From Rhineura floridana (taxonomy: Eukaryota; Chordata; Lepidosauria; Squamata; Rhineuridae), in assembly GCF_030035675.1 (NCBI RefSeq), contig NC_084497.1, forward strand, positions 30,516,437-30,580,436: a stretch of DNA of 64,000 nucleotides, in the 5' to 3' direction. Both the position numbers and the translations under genes were made by a program. Position 1 is the stretch's first letter. Every line of letters begins with the position of its first letter. The notes beneath the pieces are model-generated. The model made no database searches. It had not been told where the DNA came from and saw only the letters and a list, made by a program, of their open reading frames with translations. Positions 11,441 to 24,040 of the stretch are shown here, in pieces.

Positions 11441-13317
11441 AGGCCTCTTCACCTGAATGCGTTCAAGCTGCCTTGTAAGAAAGGCAGGGTGTAAATGCTG
11501 GGAGAGGGAATGACCTAACTCAGACAGTGACTACCACCATTTCTTCTGGCAGTGTGTGACATGAAGGAGTACTTTCTTTGGCCTGTCCAAAATCTGCAGC
11601 CAAATTTATTGCATTCTAGTCTAATGGGGGGTGGGGGCAGAACTGCCCACTTCCTCCATGCCAAGCACATCCCCAGGCATCTTTTTCTCTTCTTAAAAAG
11701 AAGATATTAAAATACATTTAACGTTACATCATATAACTTTAAAGGTCTAGCAACATATGTAATTTAGTTATCCGTATAAATAGATTGACATATTGACGAG
11801 ACATAAAATCATATCCTTGCAACTTCAACATTATATTTGGGAGTTGTTATTTTTCAAAAATGTAAAAGCCCCAAATGTGTTTGGTTTTCCTCACTCCAAA
11901 CCCCTGGGTCAGTTTTACTTGCAATATTCTGGGAGTCCATTTAATTCCTTCTGGATATATATTATTTTTCCTTCACATTTCATTATTTGGCTTCTTACAG
12001 TTTGTATTTAATTACCAGCCTACCACCACCACCACCACCAGCCGCCATGTGCATTAAAAACAAACATACATTTTACCTGCAAAGATTCATTTAACATGAA
12101 GTCTAGTTCACCCCACACACCTCCCCCAAAGTATCACTTCCTTGCAATCCTTTGTGTAGCAATTATTGTTTCCCTTCTGTTCTTCCCACACAAACAATGC
12201 CCCCTTCCAATTCTAGGTGATCCTTATAAAAATAGAAATCAGTGTAGCATTTATTCTGCCATCAGAAATATTAATGGAGGAAAAGGAAGAGGAGTGAGGC
12301 TGTGAAGCCCAGGAGAGGCCCGCAGGCCAAACGCCATCCCAGGCAGACGAAAGAAGGCAAATGGCTTGTAAAAGTTCAGCAATAACCGTAACAGCAATTT
12401 GTTTTGAGGAGTGCAGCCAGCAAGCAAGAGGCGGTCAGAGCAAGGTGCGAATGAAAGCGCCTCAGCGTCTTCTTTCCAGCTGTTGGCTCTTCCCACAATG
12501 GCAACAGCTGCCAACGTGTGCGTGTGTTAAAGCTGCAGTTAATGAATTGGAGCATTTGGGCAATAATCCTCAAGCAGGGCCTTTTCAAAGGCATTTTTGG
12601 GCCTACGGTGGAAAACCCAGCAGGCAATTTCTACACCCAGTTTACAGTCACAAGGCTCATGACAATGAACAGGAAAACTGCAAATGCACTGCATAATTAT
12701 AGTTTTGCATATTTCCCATTCATTTCAGGGGTTCAACTGATCGGTCTCCTGTTCAACCACCTTTTAACAATGCTCAGAGTGAGGTCAATTCTGGTCTCCT
12801 AAGTCTGGATCGGAAAGTGGGGCATACTGTTTGCGCCTCCCAGATGTCTGATGGGGGAGAGAAAGGCTCTGTACAGCGCAGTACATTTCCTGCAAAGCGT
12901 TTTTCTTTTTATAAAAAAATTCCCAAGGAGATGTGTGGTGCAATCCAGCAAGATATGTCTATGGCAAGGCACTTCCTAGTCAGAATACTTGGGCAACCTC
13001 AGAACAAGTTAGAACCCCAGAACCTTCTTCCCTGAAAGGAGTCAGAGCAAGTTCCTACTTGTACAAGAAATCCAGTTCTTGTCAGGCACTGGATGGAGAT
13101 GACTCGTTGAGTTTGACCTCAGTGGCTCCCTGATGCCTCAGCAGCAAGATGGGGGTGGGGGTGAGCTGTTGTGCCCATCAAGACTGTTGTGAATCTCAAT
13201 AGAATAAGTTTTGCAAGGGATCAACCGTGTGAGGAGTGAGTGATATAATCCTGAACGAGAGGGGGTCCCTGCCCCAAAGAACTTACATCTGGCATTTATG
13301 AAATGTCAGGTAAACAG

Positions 13318-13356
<39 letters not shown>
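13318..13356 (+). repeat. (TC)n microsatellite
   Basis: About 19 TC units with a single interruption. Confidence 0.9.
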
Positions 13357-13359
<3 letters not shown>

Positions 13360-14214
13360 GTCTGTTCCTTCTGAGCAGAAGTCCTTCCTGAAGTTTACAT
13401 CAGAACCTATGATCCAGTTAAGTGTGTTTCTTGGGGCTTAACTGTAGGGAGGACTCAGACCTAGAACCTGTTTGGAATGTCAGGAGGACTCGACTCTAGA
13501 GTATTTGCCTCTAGGGTGCCTCAGAGCATATACAGAGTGCTCTTTCTATTGCCACTGACAGTGTGCCCTCCTCCCACAATCTGAGGACAGAACCACAGAT
13601 ACTTGAGTCCCAGCACTTACTGCCTTTGAAATTAACCATTCAAGTTCCAGCATACTTCTGTTTATTGAGATTCTCATATTTGCAAGATGCCATTTTCTTT
13701 CTGTTAACTAGCTTTAGCTATAGCCGGCATGGATTTTTCGCATTCGGCAATGTTAAATTGAAAATGCCCCCTATGCCATTCTGCTGCTTCCCGTAAGCTA
13801 ATTTCAAAAACAAAACCCTACAAAGCTTATAGTCCTGCACTCAGAAACAGTGGCTTAACAACCCGCTAAGTTTTCATGGCAATACACACAACAGTCAGAG
13901 AGAATCGAGAGTTCAAGAGAGAGAAAATCCAGACCCCTGTTGGACTTTTTCTGTCAGTGGTCTCATAATTTGCTGAAATTAATTAAAAAACAGCCATGTT
14001 CACAGAGTACCTGTAATCCTATTACTGACTTTGCCCCACACTCTGACCTTCATCTTCTGCAGTTTAAAAATTAAAAAAATGCCTGGCTGGTTTTTAATTA
14101 ATTTAAGAAATGTAACATTGAAGTCTATTATAACATCAGGCATACTCAGTAAGAACCAACTGTCAGTGTTCTAAAAGCCAGACTCACAGCTGTTTGGCTT
14201 GGCTAATTGATTCC

Positions 14215-14400
14215 ACTTTAGATAGTCCTGGCTACCCCCAAATAATCCTGGGAAGTGTAGTTTGTGAAGGTGCTGAGAGTTGTTAGGAGACTCCTATTCC
14301 CCTGACAGAGTTCCAGTGGCCAGAGTGGTTTAACAGTCAGCCTCTCTTCTGGGGATTGTAGTTTTGGGAGGGGAATAGGGCCTCTCCTAGCCAAATATCT
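14215..14400. repeat. Partial DNA element, kin of 16188-16490
   Basis: Shares AATAATCCTGGGAA.TGTAGTTTGT, GGTGCTGAGAGTTGTTAGGAGA and CCAGAGTGGTTTAACA with the better copy at 16.2 kb. The terminal inverted repeats are not both visible. Confidence 0.5.
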
Positions 14401-15454
14401 GTTGGCTATAGGTACGTTCTTAAACTGCAAGTTTTTTTTGCCTATTAGTGAATATATATTTAAAAACATAGCATAACTCGCACTGAGCCCTCAAGATGGG
14501 CTGAGCAGGGTATTGAGTCCAAACATAAACATTTGCACAGTCTAATTATAAAATTGGAGCTTTCTGGTAGTGGAACTGTTTGCTTTCAACCATCCATGTT
14601 TTCCAGTTGCCACAGGGCCGTTTGCATGAAGGAGGCTGTTCCACTAGTGGACGCTGACAGGTAGCTGTGAACACGTTCTCTGCTGTGACCCATCAAAGCG
14701 GGCCAAGAGGCAAAAGGCTGGTGTGGATTGGGTGAGCTTTTGTAACATGGAGAAGCAACAGCAGCAGCCGAGGCGTGGAACCAGCTTGTTCCCAGGGGAG
14801 GGTGGGGTCCCCCCCATTAAAAAAACAGACAATGCTAACAGGAACAGCGTAGGTCTAACTGGTTGTTGGTTGACCTCGGGAGTCCCTGTGCAGGCCTCAG
14901 GAGAGAAGGGTGCCTTGGGAGGTGGTAATAAATCACTTGGGCTGCAGAGAAATGGCTTCCAAGCCTGAGAACAGCCGGGCGTCAGCTGAGACAGAGTGCT
15001 GACTCTTGCCTTTTGCAACCTGCCTTGCCTCCTAGGCAATCCCATCTCCATATCCCTTTCCTTCTCCTCCTTCCCTTGGTGCTCATTTTCATTTTTGTGT
15101 GTGCTTCACACTTTGATTATCTGCTGTCTTCAAAGCATCAGAGGGGCCCCAGATTCGCCAGGGCTCCTGTGCCCAAACGGAACACAATGATCTCAGGCCA
15201 CGCACTCAGGCACACCTGGAAATGCCTTGCTGCGTTCCCTATAACCATAATTCAGTTGCTGAACCTGAGTGGACAGGAGAGAATGTCTCTTCCATTTTAA
15301 AGTGGGGAAGTGCCTGCCCAGCACTGTCCGACTTTGCTCGCGCAAACACTGTCTAAAACCGTCCATCACCAACAAGACTTTGTTGAGACTTGTAATTCAC
15401 AATTCTCTGCTGAGCCATATCCAGTGAGAATCGTGATCTTGCATTCAGGCTGAA

Positions 15455-15600
15455 AAGGTCATCAGAAGAGCCCTGTGGCTGGATCAGGCCAGTGGCCCAT
15501 CCTGTTCTCTCAGTGGCCAACCAGATGCCCCAACTGAAGCCTGTAAGCAGGACCTGAGCTCAACCGTGTGTGGTTCTCAGCAACTGGTTTTTAGAGGCAA
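15455..15600 (+). repeat. Interspersed repeat (GGATCAGGCCAGTGGCCC type)
   Basis: GCTGGATCAGGCCAGTGGCCCATCCTGTTCTC..CCAACCAGATGCCCC..GCAAGCAGGACCTGAGC type sequence, same family as 11.3 and 44.8 kb. Confidence 0.55.
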
Positions 15601-16187
15601 GGTTGGCCCCATTTTTGATCTCCAAAAGTCTAACATAGCTATGCTCAAAAATATATGTGTTACCTATTAGAGATGGATAATTTATCTCCTACATACGAGA
15701 GTTGTAGATGCCAAATACTGAAAGCAAATGAAACACCAGCTGCCAAAGAATGGCTGGGTAACGTGTGTGGTTAGGCAAAAACGATAACTATTTACGTATG
15801 TGTAAAAGAAAGGCAGAAGCAATCCATGTGTGGCACTTTACAGATGGTATGGGGACAGGTCCCTGCCCGGAGGGACTTACAGTCTAGACATCAGCGCAAA
15901 GGAGACACTTGACTGGAAGGGGAGGAAGGAGGAGGAGGAAAGGAGAAAACATGCCACTGTTTCAGTTACACGACACTCGGGCTACATGCATTTATCAGGA
16001 TTAATAGCTCTAGACACCTTTAATTGATTTCTGTAGAGCTAGCCAACTATACACAGATGGACAAATGGGCTTTAAAATGTTGAGACTTAACACACACTGA
16101 CTCAGATGTCCTATGCTAATAAATACTATGTGGGTGAGATTTTGTGGGCCAGTTGTCCAGGATACTGCCCCCCTTCTCTCTCTCTCT

Positions 16188-16490
16188 GGCCACATTCACA
16201 CCATACATTTAAACCACTATTATACCACTTGAACAGTTATGACTCCTTCTCCATAATCCTGGGAACTGTAGTTTGTTCTGGGTGCTGAGAGTTGTTAGGA
16301 GACTTTATATTCCTGTCAGAGCTACAATTTCCAGAGTGGTTTAACAATCAATCCCTTTTCCCAGGGAACTCTGGAAAAGGAATAGGGGGTCTTCTGCACC
16401 CTGAACAAACTACAGTTCCCAGGATTATAGAGGGGCATGACTGTTAAAAATGGTATAATAGTGCTTTAAATGTATGGTACGGGTGTAGCC
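16188..16490. mobile_element. DNA transposon-derived MITE with inverted ends
   Basis: About 300 bp with inverted ends of roughly 38 bp: CACCATACATTTAAACCACT on the left and its inverse, AGTGCTTTAAATGTATGGTAC, on the right. Subterminal blocks (AATCCTGGGAACTGTAGTTTG and CAAACTACAGTTCCCAGGATT) are also inverted. No coding capacity and no clear target-site duplication. Confidence 0.7.
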
Positions 16491-17056
16491 TCTTAGGGGG
16501 CATCAGTGTCCAGAAGAGCACTGGGGGATGTGGCAGACCATCTTGCCACTGGGTTTCCTGTCAACATGCGGACACTTTCTTGCCCTGTTTCTAAAAAATG
16601 TCTGGGGGCAAATCCCGTAATGCAAAGTGCCCTTCTGTGTCAGTCATGTGGTTAGGCCAAGCGGTCCCATGTGCATCTTCTGTTGCACAAAGGTCTGGTT
16701 TCTGGGTCCCCCAGGGCAAATTTAGTGCAACATGCCATTGCTGTCACTCCTGCCCTGCCACTTTTCTCAGCACACAGGGTGCTTTACAATTTCCTCATTC
16801 ACTCTAATCTTCTTGCAGCGAGGCCAACAGGAGGTCAGCCTAGGCAGGCTGTAGCTTTCCCAGAGCTCCCTGGAACACTCTCTGTGTTGAAGGATTTCAG
16901 CTGCACTGGCCCTGTAGGACTTCATCCTTAGCTTGAATGCACGTGACCCTCTTTCCAGGGCCTGGGCCAGCAACCTGCTTGCTGAAATACAACCAAGAGC
17001 TCCAGCTGCAGGCTGGCTTTCATCTGAGCGGCTTCTCCTGTCTTCGTATCCCTGCA

Positions 17057-17195
17057 GCCCGGAGTGGGGAACGTTTGGCCCTCCAGATGATGTTGGACCA
17101 AATTCCCATAAGCCTTGACCCTTGGACATGCTGGCTGGGGCTGATGGGAGTTGCAGTTTGTCGGCAACTGGAGGGCCACAGGTTGCTTACCTCAG
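17057..17195. repeat. palindromic repeat copy
   Basis: GTGGGGAACGTTTGGCCCTCC on the left is the inverse of GGAGGGCCACAGGTTGCTTAC on the right. The centre carries TGCTGGCTGGGGCTGATGGGAG. Same foldback family as 10.3 kb. Confidence 0.6.
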
Positions 17196-18667
17196 TGTGC
17201 AGTCCATAACCTTCATGCGCCCAGTTCCACCACTCTTTGCTCCCCAAAGCTCTCCTGCTCCACCCTGTATTCCTTGCTGCTCTGGTGCCTGGAACTGTGT
17301 CACCCCAGCACACCTACATGGTCCTGTCCATTCTTTTTCTCTTCCTTCTCAGCTGCCTTTTTCTGGGAAGCTTTTGGAACTCTTTAGTCTACATGTACCA
17401 CCTATAATTATGCTTGAGTGCATGTAGCTGAAATAACCATCATTTGCTGCTGCTGCCGCCCCCCCCCATCTTCCTCTCCTCCCTCTATTGCCTGCTCTGT
17501 GTTGCATTGCAGATTGTAACTTCCTCAGGGCAGGGACTCATCTCCTGAAGCATGTTGATGGTGGTCTGTAAATAACAAATGCAGACAGTTAAGTTTTTCA
17601 AGCCTGCACCAGCCCATCTAAAAGGGTTGCTGAAATTCTGAGGTCCAAACCCACTCAGTTCTTCCACCAAAAGACAACCCGAGACCTCCCAGCACTTCTG
17701 GAACATGCTCCAAGTCTGGTGAGCCTTGGGGGGAAGGGAGTCCTGCAAGAGTCACGCTGCCACCAAGACTGCCTCTCCACACATGGGAGGTTGCTGCAAT
17801 GACCCCCTGAGCTTCTGACCAACTGGGTCTGTTACTTCTCTGCCCCCTCCACCCCAGGAGTTTCACCTCCAGCTCTATCTCCTCCCCGAGCCAATTTACT
17901 AGCACTGGGAAAGCCTTGGAGCCACAGGAGAGGGGTCACCAGGGAAAGTGCACGTGGTTTGGGGATGAGCTGGGAAGTGAAAGTGAGAGGAAGGCTGGGG
18001 TGTGATCACAGAGGTCTTACTCTGACGCACCCACACCTGCTGAGGTCTCCCAGGAGGGAGCAGAGAAGCCTTGCTTGGCTTCCCTTGCACAGTAATCTCC
18101 CAGCTTCTAGCCTTGAAGGGGGGGGGAGGAAAAGAGGGCATCTTCCTGCACTGAGACTGGTGGTGTCATCTTATGGTATTCACCCTTGAGGCTAGGAAGT
18201 TCTCCGTATGGGGAACTTCAGCCTCCAGTGCATTCCTTGCTATGTTTGTCACCCCAAAACAAAGATGTGACCTTTCCCCTGCTTGGAACCAGAGATCTCT
18301 CCCTCCCTCTGTCCCTCCCTTCTAGGAACTCTAGACCCTTCCCCATGTTGCCCCCATAGTACAGCGGACTCCCCTGGCTGGCTGGCTGGCTGGCCTGTCC
18401 ATCTCTTGAGACCAGCTCCAATTGAAGGAGGGCCTTTGTGTCACTCCCCAAAGGGCCCAAAGTCCTGTGGCACTGTGTAAGAGGCTGTCTACAGGATACA
18501 TTCAAACCACTTTCAAAACTTGTTTAAGGATAATGGCTTCCTCCCTCCCCCCCTCCCTCCCCCTCCCTGCCTCTCTCCAACACCCACATCTTGCAGCCAA
18601 GGAACTCTGCAAACTGGTGCAGGGGGGTTAAGGAAGAATCTCAGCACCTTTTTGGAGAAACCAACGT

Positions 18668-19412
18668 CAGGGCTCCTCCAGACGGGTGTTTTGTCTCAGG
18701 TATATTCTGCATCATGTTATCGATTAAATAAGAGTGTATTAGTGGTAGATTTATACCGCACAATTCCGCTTTATGAGTTCTGTGGTGCTTTGCTGGTGTT
18801 ACCAGATTAGCATTGCCCTCTGGAGGGACCTGCATGTGCTACAGCGCAATGAAAAGAAGACAACACACACACTCTGGAAAATTTGTGGTATGAAAAGTGA
18901 CAGTATTTCAGCTTTCAGCACTGTTGGCGACTGCAAAAGTTTTGGGGTGGAGGTACTGTTTAGTTTCTAATCAGTGCATGCCCCACCCCACAAGTTCCTG
19001 GTGAAATCCTGTCACTTTTCATACCACAATTGTTCACGGGTTCATTTGTGGGTTTTTGTCCTCCTTTTGTTCCAGTAGCACGCAAGAGCGCCCCTCCAGA
19101 GGACAGTAATGTCCCCGTGTTACAGAGAGCAGGCATCCTTGCCTCTGCCAACAGGCCTGTGCAGCTGTTTCAAATGGTTTTTTCTGAGTAGCCAGTCATT
19201 TTAATGATTGTTTTGTATTGTTTTCCTTGATTTTTTATGTTGCTGTACACTGCCCTGATGTTTTGTGAGAGGGCAGCATATATATACTGGGGGGAGAAGC
19301 ATTGCAGAACAGTGAATAAATGGATGGTGCAGTATAAATCTGTTGTAATGCTCAATTATTGCACCACCAACACGTTGCAGAATACACCTGAAAGGGACCT
19401 GGAGGGGCTCAC
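18668..19412. mobile_element. hAT-like non-autonomous DNA element
   Basis: Two distant inverted regions bound about 745 bp. The left end starts CAGGGCTCCTCCAGAC and contains TCAGGTATATTCTGCATCA and GATTTATACCGCAC. The right end contains the inverted counterparts GTGCAGTATAAATC, TTGCAGAATACACCTGA and GGACCTGGAGGGGCTC. The CAGGG start is typical of hAT elements. No transposase is present, and no 8-bp target duplication could be recognised. Confidence 0.5.
18806..19120. mobile_element. Foldback element inside the hAT-like element
   Basis: Long inverted repeat centred near 18,956. The best-paired section is perfect over 21 bases (18883-18903 with 19009-19029). Pairing extends outward with mismatches to CCCTCTGGAGGG on the left and CCCTCCAGAGGA on the right. 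It could form a stem of well over 100 bases. Confidence 0.65.
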
Positions 19413-20179
19413 GGGGTGCACCCCAGGCACAAAATGCATCCTCCTTGCCCGCCTCAAGCATTCAGCTGGGGGAGAACAGAACCCTGATGGGTAACTTTAA
19501 TGTATCCATGAGTACCCTGACAACGTTTTTAAAGGGTCTTTCCAACCGGCAAGGAGAGGCACAGCGTTTTGGGGTCCAAAAATAAGGGTTCGAGTGACCG
19601 CTCCATCGGCTGCTGCTGTTCCAGGGCCTGCACCAGCTCCCTGTTGCTTTCCAGATGGAATTGTTTTGACCCATAATGTGTTGAGCCCCACACATTTGTT
19701 GATTGCCCCTCGGAGTAAAATCCCAGCCCCTCCCCCTGCCCCCAGATCTGGGCCAGGATTACAGACCTAATTCAGCCCTTCTTTGCAGTCTTTTGTTCCA
19801 GCCCCCCTCCTTGCTCCCCACACCTGGACTTGTCAGGGGCAGCTTCCACGCCTGGAACATCTGTCTCCAACCCTCATCTTTAATCTCCTCCCTGCCTCTC
19901 GTTCTCCTCCTTGGAGGTGGGCCAAGGAAGGGGATTGTCTGTTGGGACAAAACGGATCTCTCATTCAAAGAAAACCGGAGAAAGAGGAAGGGGAGAAGGG
20001 GGGCAGGGAGAGGAAAGAGAAGCTGAGGAGACGAAGCTGAACAGTAACCTAGACCCAAACGTTGAACTTAGGGGTTTCCCTCCTCCCCACATAACCACTT
20101 AGAGCAGAGGAAGTTGCAGCTTACACAGTGCAGGGAAACTCCCCAAATACAGACGCCTACTGAGCTCCATAAGACCCAG

Positions 20180-20510
20180 AGCCAGCCTTCCCCAAGCTGC
20201 TGCCCTCCACATAGTTTGCTATTGTTGTTGTTGTTATTATATACCACCTTTCCTCCAAGGAGCTTAAAGTGGCGCACGTGGTTTTCCCCACTCCATTTTA
20301 TCCTCACAACAACCCTGTGAGGTAGGTTAGGCTGAGAGGCAGTGACTGGCCCAAGGTCACCCGGTGAGCTTCATGGCTGAGTGGGGATTTGAACCCGGGT
20401 CTCCCAGGTTCCAGTCCAACTCTCTAACCACTACACCACACTGTATCACTATATCAGCACTGGCTGAGGCTGATGGGAGTTGTAGTCCAAATACCTGCGG
20501 ACACCAGCGC
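20180..20510. repeat. palindromic repeat split by a SINE
   Basis: The left arm (CCTTCCCCAAGCTGCTGCCCTCCA) at 20186-20210 and the right arm (GGCTGATGGGAGTTGTAGTCCAA) near 20468-20490 belong to one foldback copy. The SINE at 20219-20452 separates them. Confidence 0.6.
20219..20452 (-). repeat. tRNA-derived core SINE (MIR-like)
   Basis: Reverse-strand copy. A TTG/TTA-rich tail is followed by ATCCTCACAACAACCCTGTGAGGTAGGTTAGG, CCCAAGGTCACCCGGTGAGC, a reversed B box (GGATTTGAACCCGGG) and TAACCACTACACCACACTG. The central block matches the CORE region shared by MIR-type SINEs. Confidence 0.75.
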
Positions 20511-21949
20511 AGGGAAAGCTGATTTAATCAACTTTGCAGAATGGAAAGGAAGCTTGCTTCCATCAGATTCCAACTTGTTTCTGCCCTTCTGCCTGATCCG
20601 GCGGCTGGGCTCTCCTGTGTCCTTAAGTAACCAGAGCGAGTCCCACGCAGGGTGGGCCTCAGCACCTTTGCTGTGTTTTCATGTGGGAAAAGCTTCGCTG
20701 CTTAACCTCGGTTTTCTTTTTAGAGGCAGAGGAGTGATGGTGAGACTGCAGCAATGAGGTCTGCCCAAAGATCGCTGAAAACATAAGCCTGGCCTGTTCC
20801 TCGCCCTCAGCAGCAGCTGAATTTGCAGAATCCAACCACTAGGCCACGCAGTACCAGGTCCAGCTGCTGTAATCTGCACAGCCATGAGGGCGGGCTGGGC
20901 AGTTGGCAGCCCTCAAGCCACCTTCTGTGGCCCAGCCTCAGAAATAAGGTGCAAGAGAGGGCCCTGCATGCCCTTGGCCCACCAGGGCCCTCTGGCAAGG
21001 CCAGTACAAATGGGGGAAGAAGGCCGCTCCCCCAGGAGCACCGCTCCCCCCCCCCAAGACCCAGCAGGCCAGGAAGGTTCCTCTGAAGGACTGAGCGGGG
21101 GGGAGGGGCTCCCAGCTGGCAGTCCAGAGCTGCAGAAAGGCAGCCGCCATCCCTGACGGGCCATTTCACTGCAATTAGCCGTTCAGGGGCTTGTTAACCT
21201 TCGCACGCCTTCCCCTCTCCGCTCTCTCGCTACTCCACCATGAAGGGTGCTGGAGGGGAGGCCGTGTGCCGGGAGGATGCAGAAATGGCACTCTCCTGCG
21301 CCGCTAGACACCTAAATCATCTTTAAGCCGGTGCAGTGGTGGCCGGAGTGCCCCACGGATCTTTCAAAGGGAGCTCTCTTGAGCAGGAAGAAATTTGCTT
21401 CAGTTCCTACCTAAAGGCAGACTTCCCTGATTTACACTTGCCAAAACAATACAGGGTCCAAAACGCAGCAGTTCTCTGAATTCAGCTATGCAGTTCTCCA
21501 GCAGAGTAATGCACCTACTAGACGAGTAAAATGTCAGTAGAAATGCATATATTACTGAAAATCAGTCGTGTAGTGGCAAATTCAGAAGTGCAGGGTCCCT
21601 TCACGTTAGTCACAGCCATGCCCTCCCCTTTTTTGCTGCTGGGTTTAGAATGAGATCCTTTTTAAACCTTCTCCCACAACAACAGACATCCCTAGGAGCC
21701 ACTTAGCACAAAAGGGGAGTGTGTTAGCTGCTGAGAAGAGTCTTCTCAGTGACTAAAACACTTCTCTTTCATGCTATTGTTTCATAGGATGCTGGAGACA
21801 CAGGGACTCTGCTGAGACCCTACTCCAAAAAAAGTGCAGGGTCTAAGACCCCTCAAGACCCTGGACGACTACACTCCAGGTGAAAATAACATACAAACAT
21901 GCATTATACTGTAGTAGGGGAAATTATAGTCGGCAGGTGGACACCCACC

Positions 21950-22057
21950 TGTTGGGTGTGGTTTAGTTTGGATTCTGGCATTGAGCAGAGGATTGGACTC
22001 GATGGCCTTATAGGCCCCTTGCAACTCTACTGTTTTAGGATTCTATGATTCTATGAA
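21950..22057 (+). repeat. CR1 LINE 3' end
   Basis: GAGGATTGGACTCGATGGCC..CTTGCAACTCTACTG..ATTCTATGATTCTATGA is the classic CR1 3' terminus, with its short tandem ATTCTATG tail instead of poly(A). 5'-truncated and non-coding. Confidence 0.75.
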
Positions 22058-23939
22058 ATTGTTTTGCAAAAATGTGTATATTAGGTAAAATGGCTGAAAA
22101 TGTATATTAGGATAAATTCACACAAAAATGCTCATAAATTTTAATGACTTTTATGGAGAACTGAAGACTGGGAAAAGGAGAATGTGGGAGAAGCTGAGAT
22201 GGTCATATTCAGCCATCCATACTCTTAAGTCATCTCCAGCTCTTTACAATTCTCAGCCTGATCGACAGTGAAGCCAGTTTCAGACACGCATGTCCTGGCC
22301 TGGCCCCACTTTCTCCAAAGACAGACTCCTTTCAACAGCATTTCATGCCTGCACTGTCCTGTCTGTCACTTCACAACTACTGTTTAACACATTACACTCC
22401 CCTGCAGTTTTCTGGGATTTATTGGTGTGTGAAAAGGAGCACTTCAAAAGCCCCCCCACTAAGGAGCTCTTGGAGATGTCGAATTCCTTCAGCAGTGACC
22501 TGGGCAGGGTCCAGCCTATGACTGAACCAAAGAGGGAAGGGACCAGTGGGCGAATACTGAGAGACTCTCCCTTGGCATCCCCACATGCATGGAGCCAGCT
22601 CATGGCCACCCAAATGTAACCCTGCATGCCAGGATGAGTTATCTCCATGTGGTTCCTTTCCGGGACCTACTAAGGGTGGCACCTGGTGCCTTAGGCCTGT
22701 TGGGGGGAAGTGGGTTAAGGCCATCGGTGTGGCTTGCATCAGAGTCCGTGTTTTGAATGGGGAGAGCCAGCTGGTCACTCAGTTGGTTGATATGGTTACA
22801 GGCACCAGGGCATTGCCAGAGGATGGCATCCCTCCACCCCTGACATTGTGAGGTTGAAGAGGATCCCAGGACTTCCTCTTTGGATCAAGCCATGAGACCC
22901 CAATCCTTCCTTGACACCCCTTTGGACATAACCCCCCCCACTGAATGCACAGGTCCCCTTCCTGACCCCCTTTCAGCACCCGGTCTTCTCCCACTGAGCC
23001 CCCCTGGGTTTCTGGTGTGCACTCCTCATGCATATAGTGGGACCTGCCCACTCAGCATTCCAATTCTGTCAGGGCCCCCCACCCCACCCATGCCAACTCA
23101 CTTCCTTCGGTGGGTGGGTGCCTGGCTGGCAGAGCCTTTTGTTTTGCTTCAGCTAACAAGCAGAACTTTGAAATTCTGCTGTGACAGAAGCCTGGGAGGT
23201 GAACGTTTTTACAAGCTTGGCGTTCTTCAAAAGAGGACGTAGAAGAGGAGCGCATCCCACCCCCTTGTATAACCATTAAGGGGCCCCTTTTGACAAGAGG
23301 GAGGCCAGGAAGTGTCCTTATTAATGGCTCTGGCAGCAAACAGGCCTCGGTTGGGGAGGAGCTGGAGTGGCACCGGGTGAGGGCTATTTCCTTGCTCATT
23401 CAACATCCACAAAGACAGAGCTCAGCTGGGGGGCATGAAGGTGTGACAGGAGGAGGGAAAGCGCTGGTGGAGGTTAAGATTGCCCCCACCCTTCTTTTTC
23501 ACATGCAGAAAGCCTCCTCCCACTCTCCCCTCCCCTGGCAAAGAGGTGATGCTTGGATTTACATCTGGCTACACACCTCAACACAATATGCAGCATTGTG
23601 GTTTAAGGTTAACTGCAATCCTTTCCCCCCTGTGTTAATTTTTGCTATTATAAGTGCAAACTTGTTATTTCCAGTGATGTGTGGCTTTGATGTTTCAGGA
23701 AGGAGTGGGCAGGTGGGGGTCCTCTGAGTCCTGGCCAACTGGAGGCTTGTGCAACAGGGACTGTTTAATTTGAGGGGCAGAGTGCCGCTCTTCCATGGCT
23801 ACCAGTATTGTGGTGGGGCTTTCCATAAGTAAATGTCCCGTGAATGGGCCCTATATATCTTGTTTTCTCTTGATCTTTGCACCGATTGTGGATCAGACAG
23901 GTGTATTTTTAAATCTATAAAATGAGAAGGGAAGACCTT

Positions 23940-24040
23940 TCATTCTCCAGATGTTGCTGGACTCCATCTCCCATCGTCCTTGATCATGGGCTCGCTAGGC
24001 CTGGTGGGAGCTGGAGTCCAGCAAGATCTCGAGAGCTTCC
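23940..24040. repeat. palindromic repeat copy
   Basis: CCAGATGTTGCTGGACTCCATCTCCCATCG pairs with the inverted GGTGGGAGCTGGAGTCCAGCAAGATCT. A compact hairpin-forming copy. Confidence 0.6.
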
